This document shows positions 6,428 to 12,878 of a stretch of 12,878 nucleotides of DNA, piece by piece (positions within the stretch are counted from its first letter, which is position 1; every line of letters begins with the position of its first letter). The notes beneath the pieces were generated by a model, which was not told the origin of the DNA, did not search any database, and saw only the letters and a program-made list of their open reading frames with translations. The DNA is taken from NCBI GenBank assembly GCA_943331855.1, contig CALQNE010000075.1, positions 1-12,878 on the forward strand, read 5' to 3'. This stretch comes from Bordetella parapertussis (lineage in GTDB: Bacteria > Pseudomonadota > Gammaproteobacteria > Burkholderiales > Burkholderiaceae_B). The translations under genes were made by a program, and so were the position numbers.

Positions 6428-7201
6428 ATGACACTAGAAACAATCACCGTCGATATCGCCGACAATATTGCAACGGTTACGCTCAATCGCCCACCTGCAA
6501 ATGCACAAAACGCGCAGATGCGCAGTGAGCTGATTGAAACCTTTGACGGTTTCAATGATAACAACGCAGTCAAGGTTGTTGTGTTAACAGGACACGGCAA
6601 AATATTTTCAGCAGGCGCAGACTTGAACGAACGTCCGGGCCTGCGCGACCAGGAGGGCGCATATTGGCGACACAATCGTTTGGTGCGTGAAACCGGCAAC
6701 TCAATCATCGAGTGCAATAAACCGGTCATTTGCGCCGTTAATGGTCCGGCCATTGGCGCCGGTTTCGGACTGATGACCACCTGCGATATCTGGATTGCCT
6801 CGAACACCGCCTTTGTTGCGATGACTGAAATTAATGTGGGCTTAGCCGGCGGCACTGCAATGTTGCAAAGTGTGTTTGGCAAATCGCGCGCCAGACGCAT
6901 GTTTTTTACCGGCATGAAAGTCTCAGCAGATGAGCTTTACCGCCTGGGTTTGATCGAGGCAAGCCTCCCTCCAGAGGAGTTAATGCCCTACACCATGGAG
7001 CTTGCACGCGAGATTGCGAGCAAAGCACCGATCGCGTTGCGCTATGCCAAGGAAGCCGCACAAGTCACGGCTGTGATGCCACGCCGCGAGGGCTACCGTT
7101 TTGAACAAAACTTAACTGTTGCATTGTCAAAAACAGAAGATACGGCTGAGGCGCAACGTGCATTTAAAGAAAAACGGCCACCGGTCTATAAAGGTCGTTA
7201 A
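6428..7201 (+). CDS. Enoyl-CoA hydratase/isomerase (crotonase) family protein
   Basis: A 257-residue cytoplasmic crotonase-fold protein, the usual length for the family. The N-terminal strand VTLNRPPANA, the first oxyanion-hole segment FSAGADL (residues 60-66) and the second, NGPAIGAG (105-112), are intact, so it should bind and polarise an acyl-CoA thioester. Of the two catalytic glutamates of classical hydratase (Glu144 and Glu164 in the rat enzyme), the second is kept as Glu134 (MTEINVGLAGG). The first is replaced by Gly114 (AIGAGFGL instead of the GGCEL type). It may therefore be an isomerase, hydrolase, lyase or a hydratase with altered chemistry. Its place before two acyl-CoA dehydrogenases and a CoA ligase points to beta-oxidation-like turnover of a specific acid. 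Confidence 0.93.
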   Translation: MTLETITVDIADNIATVTLNRPPANAQNAQMRSELIETFDGFNDNNAVKVVVLTGHGKIFSAGADLNERPGLRDQEGAYWRHNRLVRETGNSIIECNKPVICAVNGPAIGAGFGLMTTCDIWIASNTAFVAMTEINVGLAGGTAMLQSVFGKSRARRMFFTGMKVSADELYRLGLIEASLPPEELMPYTMELAREIASKAPIALRYAKEAAQVTAVMPRREGYRFEQNLTVALSKTEDTAEAQRAFKEKRPPVYKGR

Positions 7202-7220
7202 CCCCCCTACCTTGTCAATT

Positions 7221-7230
7221 GTTCTAGAAC
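7221..7230. repeat. 10-bp perfect palindrome in the crotonase-dehydrogenase gap
   Basis: GTTCTAGAAC is a perfect palindrome centred in the 41-nt intergenic gap, 12 nt before the dehydrogenase start. It could be an operator half-pair or chance; no second copy is seen nearby. Confidence 0.3.
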
Positions 7231-7242
7231 GTAAGAGCATGT

Positions 7243-8421
7243 ATGAACTCAACTCTTAAAGATGACGCATTTTATGATGCGTTCAAACGCGAACTTCACA
7301 CCTTCGCAGACGAGCAATGTCCGCCTGAAGTCCGTGCGGTGGTCGCAAGTGGCGGCAAACTTGGTCGCGAACAATACAGCGCCTGGCAACAAAAGGTGTT
7401 CGCGCGCGGTTGGGGCGCACCTAGCTGGCCCGTTGAACACGGCGGTACGGGTTGGGATGTCAAACAGCGCCTCATTTTTGAAGAGGTAATGGCCGAATCA
7501 CACTGCCCGCCAATCTATCATCATGGCGTTGGGCACATTGGCCCCGTCATCATGAAGTTTGGCACGCCGGCTCAGCAACAACGCTTTTTACCAAGAATTT
7601 TAGATGGCTCAGAATGGTGGTGTCAGGGCTATTCAGAACCTGGCTCGGGCTCAGATTTGGCGTCGTTGCGCACGAACGCCGTACTAGAGGGTGATCATTA
7701 CGTGATCAATGGCCAAAAAATGTGGACGTCTCATGCGCACGAGGCCGACATCATGTACACACTGGTCAGAACCTCAAAAGAGTCTCGAAAACAAGACGGC
7801 ATCTCTTTGATTTTGATTCCACTTAATACACCGGGGATATCGATTCGTCCGATTCGCACGATCGACGGTTGGCACCATGTGAATGAAGTGTTTTTAACCG
7901 ACGTCCGTGTCCATAAGAACCACTTGGTTGGCGAAGAAGGTCGCGCCTGGCGTTATGCCAAGTATTTGCTTGAACGCGAACGACTTCCTCCAGCCAGCGT
8001 CGCGCGCCTCACTTTGTTATGGCAACGCGCCAAAATGCTGGTCGAAGCACAGGCACTTAAAGATCGTGAGACGCGCGATTTAAGTAGCCTGTTGCACCGC
8101 TTACTGCTCATTGAAGGTGCCTTACTTGGTGCACGTGAAATGCTTTCGAGTGCAACCGAGGCGCTGATGCAACAGCAACCTTTAGGAATGAAGCCCTCAG
8201 CGCTTAAATTGCAATGCAGCGATTTAGCCCAACAAATCGTTGAGCTTGCCATCGATGCAGTCGGCCCTGAAGTTGCGACACGCTTTATTCACTTAGACGG
8301 AACTGAACACGACGACGCGCTCTGGGCGCACAACTACCTGTACTTCAGAAGCCGGACGATCGCGGGAGGCACAACCGAAGTGCAACGCAATGTGGTGGCC
8401 CGTGAAATATTTGGAGAATGA
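7243..8421 (+). CDS. Acyl-CoA dehydrogenase, large/catalytic-type subunit (PimC/FadE26-like)
   Basis: A 392-residue FAD-dependent dehydrogenase forming a 2,3-double bond in an acyl-CoA. Family signatures are WWCQGYSEPGSGSDLASL (residues 125-142, FAD/substrate loop), INGQKMWTS (155-163) and the C-terminal IAGGTTEVQRNVVAREIFG (373-391). The MCAD-type glutamate just before G-T in the last motif is Gly here. A candidate replacement base is Glu246 in the LLERERLPP helix, the position used by isovaleryl-CoA dehydrogenase and FadE26-type enzymes (inference). The next gene, 3 nt downstream, is a shorter relative, so the pair probably forms a heteromer, as in PimC/PimD and mycobacterial FadE pairs. 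Electrons would pass to ETF. The Shine-Dalgarno is weak (AAGAG). Confidence 0.94.
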   Translation: MNSTLKDDAFYDAFKRELHTFADEQCPPEVRAVVASGGKLGREQYSAWQQKVFARGWGAPSWPVEHGGTGWDVKQRLIFEEVMAESHCPPIYHHGVGHIGPVIMKFGTPAQQQRFLPRILDGSEWWCQGYSEPGSGSDLASLRTNAVLEGDHYVINGQKMWTSHAHEADIMYTLVRTSKESRKQDGISLILIPLNTPGISIRPIRTIDGWHHVNEVFLTDVRVHKNHLVGEEGRAWRYAKYLLERERLPPASVARLTLLWQRAKMLVEAQALKDRETRDLSSLLHRLLLIEGALLGAREMLSSATEALMQQQPLGMKPSALKLQCSDLAQQIVELAIDAVGPEVATRFIHLDGTEHDDALWAHNYLYFRSRTIAGGTTEVQRNVVAREIFGE

Positions 8422-8424
8422 GCA

Positions 8425-9507
8425 ATGACCTTCACCACTCAAGCACTCGTTGAAGGACCGGTATTTGATGCAGCACTGCGCTTTGCCGTCGACGGCGTTT
8501 CGCAAGGCGAAGCAAACGCAACCGACTTGATTGCTCAAATGGGCTGGGCGGCAACCTTAATTGCCGAACAAGATGGCGGTTCGGGCGGAAGCCTTGAAGA
8601 CCTTGTTGCGATCATCGATGCGCTCGGGCAACACGCTATTCAGTTGCCACTGCTCGAGCGCTGCGCACTTGCACCGCTTTTGCTTGCTGCCGTCGAACAG
8701 CCAGTTCAGCGACGGCAATGGCTGAGTGCAATCGCTGCGGGCACCTGCGTGATCTCTACCCTGAGCACCACAACACCCGATCTAGGCAGTACTGCACTGA
8801 GCGCTGTACTCAATCAAAACGGCGATGCCTATCTACTAAATGGTAGCCTGCTTGGGGCTAGCCAAGTCGCGCATGCTACGCATTATCTGCTGTTGGCCTT
8901 GCAAGAAACAACCAACATACCAATGATTTTTTTGATAAACGCGGATGAAATTCCTACGCCTACCAAACATTATCATTCGATCGACGGTTTCAGTACGGTT
9001 GATATCGTGTTTACTAATCACAGTGCCGCTAAAGCACACTGCCTTGTGCAAGGCTCACCCGCCGCTGCGGCGATCGAAGCTGCTAAAAACATGGCGGTAC
9101 TAGGAGCCTCGATTGATATCGTAGCCGCCTTAGGCGCGTTACTTGAACGTACGATTCAATATCTTAAAACGCGCACACAGTTTGATGTTGCGCTATCTAG
9201 TTTTCAGGCGTTACGACACCGAACTGTTGAAATGTATGTACGCTATGAATCTGCCCGTGGCATGCTGCAAGAGTGTCTGCGCCACGATTTAACCAGCGTT
9301 GGACAAACGCGACGCCTGCGTCTGCTCAAACTCTGTCTGGGTGAGGCAGCACGATTTTCAGCACAAGCGGCAATTCAATTGCATGGTGGCATGGGGATGA
9401 GCGAAGAGACCCTTGCTGCACGTTTGGCTCAACGCTTGATCACCAACGAGTATCGCTATGGCGATCGTTTATTTCATACTAAAGCACTCAGCCTCGAGAC
9501 AAACTAA
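8425..9507 (+). CDS. Acyl-CoA dehydrogenase, small/partner subunit (PimD/FadE27-like)
   Basis: A 360-residue diverged member of the family. It keeps the C-terminal helical-domain signatures YLKTRTQFDVALSSFQALRHR (residues 246-266) and IQLHGGMGMSEE (317-328), which shape the FAD site at the subunit interface. The middle domain is degenerate: there is no EPGSGSDL-like loop, and the chain ends without a G-T-x-E-x-Q-R motif. No obvious catalytic base can be placed. This fits a partner subunit working with the preceding enzyme rather than an independent dehydrogenase (inference). GGAG (8413-8416) lies 8 nt before the ATG and within the end of the upstream gene; the 3-nt gap implies coupled translation and equal stoichiometry. 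Confidence 0.92.
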   Translation: MTFTTQALVEGPVFDAALRFAVDGVSQGEANATDLIAQMGWAATLIAEQDGGSGGSLEDLVAIIDALGQHAIQLPLLERCALAPLLLAAVEQPVQRRQWLSAIAAGTCVISTLSTTTPDLGSTALSAVLNQNGDAYLLNGSLLGASQVAHATHYLLLALQETTNIPMIFLINADEIPTPTKHYHSIDGFSTVDIVFTNHSAAKAHCLVQGSPAAAAIEAAKNMAVLGASIDIVAALGALLERTIQYLKTRTQFDVALSSFQALRHRTVEMYVRYESARGMLQECLRHDLTSVGQTRRLRLLKLCLGEAARFSAQAAIQLHGGMGMSEETLAARLAQRLITNEYRYGDRLFHTKALSLETN

Positions 9508-9512
9508 ATATT

Positions 9513-11609
9513 ATGACAACACCACACCAACAGCACCCACTCTATGGTTTGTTTGAGCCTCAGGCCGTTGCGATTTTAGGCGCTTCGTCAGATCCAAATA
9601 AGCTCGGCGGAAGACCCATTCGTTTTTTACGTGACGGCGGTTTTCAAGGCAAGGTCTACCCAGTCAATAGTCGCAATCCTGAGATTCAGGGCTACCCAGC
9701 CTTTGCCTCGATTAAAGATATCCCGGGTCCCGTGGATCAAGCCATTATTATTTTGCCAGCGACCGCTTGCCAAGCTGCGCTTGAAGAGTGTGGTGAAAAA
9801 GGTGTCAAAGTTGTTCAGGTGTTTAGCTCAGGCTTTGCTGAAGTCGGCCCTGAAGGCGTGCTCGCGCAACAACAATTGGTTGCTACTGCTAAACGCTATG
9901 GGATGAAACTACTCGGACCCAATTGCTTAGGCGTTGTTGGGGTCGTAAACCGTTTTTTCGCGACCTTTTCTACGGCACTTGAAGCCCTAACCCCCTCACC
10001 CGGCACCATTTCTATCGCCACACAGAGCGGCGCGTTTGGTTCCTGCGCATATTCGATTGCGATCCAGCGTGGCATGGGACTAAGCCGGATTGTTGCAACC
10101 GGTAACGAAGCGCATATCGACGTCGCCGAATGCATTGATTACTTTGCACAAGACCCCGATACAAAAGTCATTTGCGCTGCGATCGAAGGCTGTCAAGATG
10201 GTGAGCGCCTAAGATCGGCGTTGCTAAAAGCCGCGCAAAACAAAAAGCCCGTCATTATCATGAAAGTCGGTACCTCAACTGTGGGAATCGCAGCAGCTGC
10301 CACCCATACAGGATCGCTTGCAGGTAACGACGCAATCTACGACGCCATCTTTGCTGAGTGCGGCGCCTGGCGCGCACAAACCATTGAAGAAATGCTGGAT
10401 GTTGCCTATTTTTGTTCGAAGCTACCCGTACCTGAAAATGATCAGGCCGGGATTGTGACAGTCTCAGGCGGGATTGGTATTTTGATGGCCGATGCTGCAG
10501 AAAATAATGCGATTGCTTTGCCCGAATTACCACCGAGTGCAGTACAAAAAATGACTGAATTATTGCCATTTGCACCGCTGGGCAATCCGATGGATACCAC
10601 CGCGCAAGTCACGGCTGTTAAAGATGGCACGACGCGCACGATGGACGTCATCTTAAGCGAAACGCAATGGTCGACGATCTTCTTGTACATGGCCCAAACA
10701 GCTTGCGCACCTAAACGCTTCGAATCGATGCGTCTCGCACTGATTGCCCTCAAACAGAAACACCCCACGCGCAGTTTCATCTTAATTGGACCGTCTGACG
10801 ATACCGTACGCCGCTCTCTTGAAAACGATGGTTTTATCGTGATGACAGATCCAACGCGCGCCATGGTTGCTGCGAGCGCCTGTATCGCCCTTGCCCAGCG
10901 CCGTAAGAACTTAGTTCCATTGCAGCCGCGGCAAACGGCCCCAAACAAGCTACAAAACATTCAAACCGAAGCGCAAGCCAAGCAATTACTGGCGCAACAT
11001 GGCATCCCGGTTTTGCAAGAGCGCGTCTGCACCTCTAGTCAAGAGGCCGTCTCGGCCGCCCAGGCGCTTGGCTTTCCGGTTGTCGTCAAAATATTATCGC
11101 CAGATATCCAGCACAAAACCGAAATTGGCGGCGTTCTCTTAAACCTGACAACTGAAAAAGCTGTTTCTGACGCGTTTGATATCGTGACACAGCGTGCGCG
11201 TAGTGCACAGCCTGGCGCACGCATTGAGGGTGTATTGGTCTCGCAAATGGCGGGCGCTGGACTCGAAACAATTCTTGGTGTTCATCAAGACCCCGTCTTT
11301 GGCCCGATGATGATGTTTGGCCTAGGTGGCATCTCAGTTGAACTTTTTAAGGATGTGGCCTTTGCTTCTGCGCCGCTTTCGCAGATCTCTGCACGAGCCT
11401 TAATTAAACGTGTGCGTGCTTCAAAGCTTTTGGCCGGCTGGCGGGGGCAAACTGCTTACGATCAACAGGCTCTGATCGACGCACTGGTAGCGCTATCTAA
11501 ATTTGCCCTCACCTACTCAGATCAACTTGAAGGCGTCGACATTAATCCCTTTTTGGTTCAAGCGAGCGGCGCCGTCTGTCTAGATGCATTGATTACAATA
11601 CGCGCTTAA
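9513..11609 (+). CDS. NDP-forming acyl-CoA ligase (acetate-CoA ligase family, fused alpha-beta type)
   Basis: A 698-residue cytoplasmic enzyme that makes an acyl-CoA from acid, CoA and NTP with release of NDP and phosphate. Domains in order: CoA-binding Rossmann domain (about 10-140; VAILGASSDPNKLGG, LLGPNCLG), succinyl-CoA-ligase-like domain (about 160-300; SIATQSGAFG, then THTGSLAG with the probable phosphohistidine His265), a second ligase domain (about 310-460) and a C-terminal ATP-grasp domain (about 480-698; KILSPDIQHKTEIGG at 526-540, EGVDINPF near the end). Length matches fused bacterial enzymes such as the pimeloyl-CoA synthetase type (about 700). It lies 5 nt after the dehydrogenase small subunit and probably activates the acid that the operon degrades. 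The exact substrate is unknown. No strong Shine-Dalgarno is seen. Confidence 0.95.
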   Translation: MTTPHQQHPLYGLFEPQAVAILGASSDPNKLGGRPIRFLRDGGFQGKVYPVNSRNPEIQGYPAFASIKDIPGPVDQAIIILPATACQAALEECGEKGVKVVQVFSSGFAEVGPEGVLAQQQLVATAKRYGMKLLGPNCLGVVGVVNRFFATFSTALEALTPSPGTISIATQSGAFGSCAYSIAIQRGMGLSRIVATGNEAHIDVAECIDYFAQDPDTKVICAAIEGCQDGERLRSALLKAAQNKKPVIIMKVGTSTVGIAAAATHTGSLAGNDAIYDAIFAECGAWRAQTIEEMLDVAYFCSKLPVPENDQAGIVTVSGGIGILMADAAENNAIALPELPPSAVQKMTELLPFAPLGNPMDTTAQVTAVKDGTTRTMDVILSETQWSTIFLYMAQTACAPKRFESMRLALIALKQKHPTRSFILIGPSDDTVRRSLENDGFIVMTDPTRAMVAASACIALAQRRKNLVPLQPRQTAPNKLQNIQTEAQAKQLLAQHGIPVLQERVCTSSQEAVSAAQALGFPVVVKILSPDIQHKTEIGGVLLNLTTEKAVSDAFDIVTQRARSAQPGARIEGVLVSQMAGAGLETILGVHQDPVFGPMMMFGLGGISVELFKDVAFASAPLSQISARALIKRVRASKLLAGWRGQTAYDQQALIDALVALSKFALTYSDQLEGVDINPFLVQASGAVCLDALITIRA

Positions 11610-11634
11610 GAGCACCGCAAAGACCCCTGAAAAA

Positions 11635-12654
11635 ATGATCCCCTACCCTGAAACGCTTTGGCAAATCGTCTTGATGGCAATTCTGTTAATTGCCGCTGTC
11701 ATCAACGCCGTACATCAAGCTGAAGTAATCGCGCACAAAACTGGCGAACCACTTGGCACCCTTGTTTTAGCCGTTTCGGTCACAATCATTGAAGTGGCGC
11801 TTATTGTTTCAATTATGCTTTCAGCAGGCGCAAACGGCGCACTGATCGCGCGCGACTCTGTGTTTGCTGCAATCATGATTGTCATGAATGGCGTGATTGG
11901 CGCCTCAATCTTTTTAGGTGGGTTAAGGCATCGCGTTTTATTATTTCGCGTCGAGGGCACCAACTCAAGTCTTGCCGTCTTAATCGCCTTAGCGGTACTG
12001 ACGCTAATCATGCCAAACTTCACCACATCTACCTCAGGTCCAACGTTTTCGAATAGTCAATTGGTGTCAGCGGGTGTTTTATCACTCGTACTCTATGGCA
12101 CTTTTATTTTTGTCCAAACCGTACGCCATCGCGATTATTTTCTTCCAGAGCAAGAGTCTGACCAGGCAAACCCGCAAAGCCATGCGCCGGCACCTTCAAA
12201 TGCGAAGACAGCCATCAGTGGCGTTTTACTACTGATCTCATTAGTAGCTGTGGTGCTGCTGGCCAAAGCATTAAGCCCTTCCATTGAAAGCGCGATCGAC
12301 AAAATGGGTGCACCACGTTCAGTAGTTGGTATTGCCATTGCGCTGCTAGTTTTATTGCCCGAAGGTGTGGCCGCCGCACGTGCTGCGATGACCAATCGCT
12401 TGCAAACAAGCTTAAATCTATCGCTTGGCTCAGCACTCGCCAGTATTGGGCTCACAATCCCAGCAGTAGCGTTTGTCTCAATCGTTTTTGATATGCCCAT
12501 CAGCTTAGGCGTCGATGTACTTGGCATGACTTTCTTAGCGCTTACGTTTTTACTGAGCATACTGACGATCGCGATCGGTCGCGCCACAGTATTACAAGGC
12601 GTCGTGCATCTGGTTGTTTTTGCGGCCTATCTCTTTTTAAGCCTTGTACCCTGA
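11635..12654 (+). CDS. chaA: ChaA-type calcium (sodium)/proton antiporter, CaCA superfamily
   Basis: A 339-residue inner-membrane exchanger with about 10 hydrophobic segments. The first alpha repeat is GEPLGTLVLAVSVTIIEVAL (residues 37-56, Glu53), followed by ARDSVFAAIMIVMNG. The second contains LPEGVAA (Glu243) and NRLQTSLNLSLGSALASIGL (254-273). The two acidic residues are those expected to bind cations. A polar loop (about 165-192, rich in E, Q, S, H and P) separates the halves, as in ChaA. It is shorter than E. coli ChaA (366 residues, from memory) and starts close to the segment before the first repeat, so an N-terminal membrane helix appears to be missing. It follows the ligase by 25 nt but has no evident link to the catabolic pathway, so co-transcription may be incidental. 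Confidence 0.9.
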   Translation: MIPYPETLWQIVLMAILLIAAVINAVHQAEVIAHKTGEPLGTLVLAVSVTIIEVALIVSIMLSAGANGALIARDSVFAAIMIVMNGVIGASIFLGGLRHRVLLFRVEGTNSSLAVLIALAVLTLIMPNFTTSTSGPTFSNSQLVSAGVLSLVLYGTFIFVQTVRHRDYFLPEQESDQANPQSHAPAPSNAKTAISGVLLLISLVAVVLLAKALSPSIESAIDKMGAPRSVVGIAIALLVLLPEGVAAARAAMTNRLQTSLNLSLGSALASIGLTIPAVAFVSIVFDMPISLGVDVLGMTFLALTFLLSILTIAIGRATVLQGVVHLVVFAAYLFLSLVP

Positions 12655-12660
12655 GTACAA
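12644..12660. other. Inverted repeat TTGTAC-N5-GTACAA over the antiporter stop codon
   Basis: Perfect 6-bp arms with a 5-nt centre that contains the TGA stop of the antiporter gene, ending 7 nt before the next ATG. No U-tract follows. It may be an operator-like dyad or a small hairpin affecting initiation of the next gene. Confidence 0.4.
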
Positions 12661-12667
12661 TGGCACA

Positions 12668-12878
12668 ATGAATACACCAAACAGTTTGCCCGAATCAGAG
12701 TCCGAAGAACTTGCCGTCATTCACGAACCGCGCTTATGGTCACAAAAAGGCTGGACAGCGCGTGTCATCAAAAATGAAGATGACGACGGTTGGGCCGTTG
12801 AGATGACCCCAGATGGTCAAGCTGAGCCCGCCTTAACCGGGCCGTGGACCATGGGTCGCGACAAGAAAAATCCAAAAC
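12668..12878 (+). CDS. Small conserved hypothetical protein, 3'-partial
   Basis: An open frame from ATG 12668 to the window edge (70 codons seen). The first 18 residues are polar and acidic (MNTPNSLPESESEELAVI), followed by a Trp-rich segment: HEPRLWSQKGWTARVIKNED, then DDGWAVEMTPDGQAEPALTG, then PWTMGRDKKNPK. No signal peptide or membrane segment is seen. I recall similar short proteins of unknown function in Bordetella-like genomes, but cannot name a family or function. Balanced codon use and the regular pattern of aromatic and charged residues make it a credible gene. It starts 13 nt after the antiporter stop; the Shine-Dalgarno is weak. Confidence 0.7.
   Translation, partial: MNTPNSLPESESEELAVIHEPRLWSQKGWTARVIKNEDDDGWAVEMTPDGQAEPALTGPWTMGRDKKNPK

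Noticed and set aside
6328..6915. - strand 195-residue open frame
   Set aside because: Antisense shadow of the crotonase gene with no recognisable motif or ribosome-binding site.
10442..10960. - strand 172-residue open frame
   Set aside because: Antisense shadow of the well-conserved CoA ligase.
12135..12587. - strand 150-residue open frame
   Set aside because: Antisense to the antiporter; composition mirrors the complement of hydrophobic codons.

Overview
The window looks like a chromosomal stretch of a betaproteobacterium, most likely order Burkholderiales and plausibly family Alcaligenaceae. The grounds are two tandem 'Bug' solute-binding proteins of the tripartite tricarboxylate transporter (TTT) type, a gene family greatly expanded in Bordetella and its relatives, plus the gene styles around them. 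By eye the base composition is moderate, around half G+C. No mobile element, CRISPR array or phage gene is visible. The species cannot be named from this sequence.

Left block (1-2860, + strand): the 3' part of a NitT/TauT-type ABC transporter ATPase, overlapped by 4 nt by a C45-type (acyl-CoA:6-aminopenicillanate acyltransferase-like) Ntn hydrolase. This is followed 8 nt later by a Gfo/Idh/MocA-family NAD(P)-dependent oxidoreductase. The three genes read as one operon: import a small molecule, cleave or transfer an acyl/amide group, then oxidise or reduce the product. An iron-type alcohol dehydrogenase (2882-4045, - strand) converges on this operon.

Middle (4046-4361): a 316-nt region holding back-to-back extended -10 promoters, a tRNA-Thr(CGU), a strong intrinsic terminator, and a candidate promoter for the genes that follow.

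Right block (4362-11609, + strand): a catabolic operon with two secreted TTT solute-binding proteins, a crotonase-fold protein, two adjacent unequal acyl-CoA dehydrogenase subunits and an NDP-forming acyl-CoA ligase. Together these would capture a carboxylic acid in the periplasm, activate it to a CoA thioester, desaturate it and process the enoyl-CoA. Thiolase, hydroxyacyl-CoA dehydrogenase, the TTT membrane subunits and any regulator are absent from the window. The paired dehydrogenases resemble PimC/PimD or mycobacterial FadE26/27-type heteromers, so the substrate may be a dicarboxylate or a cyclic/aryl-alkyl acid; this is inference.

Right end: a ChaA-type Ca2+(Na+)/H+ antiporter, then the 5' part of a small conserved hypothetical gene cut by the window edge. 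I see no clearly unprecedented system. The most noteworthy points are the crotonase lacking one catalytic glutamate, the dehydrogenase pair, the Fe-ADH with an altered metal ligand, the overlapping divergent promoters, and the abundance of CGATCG.
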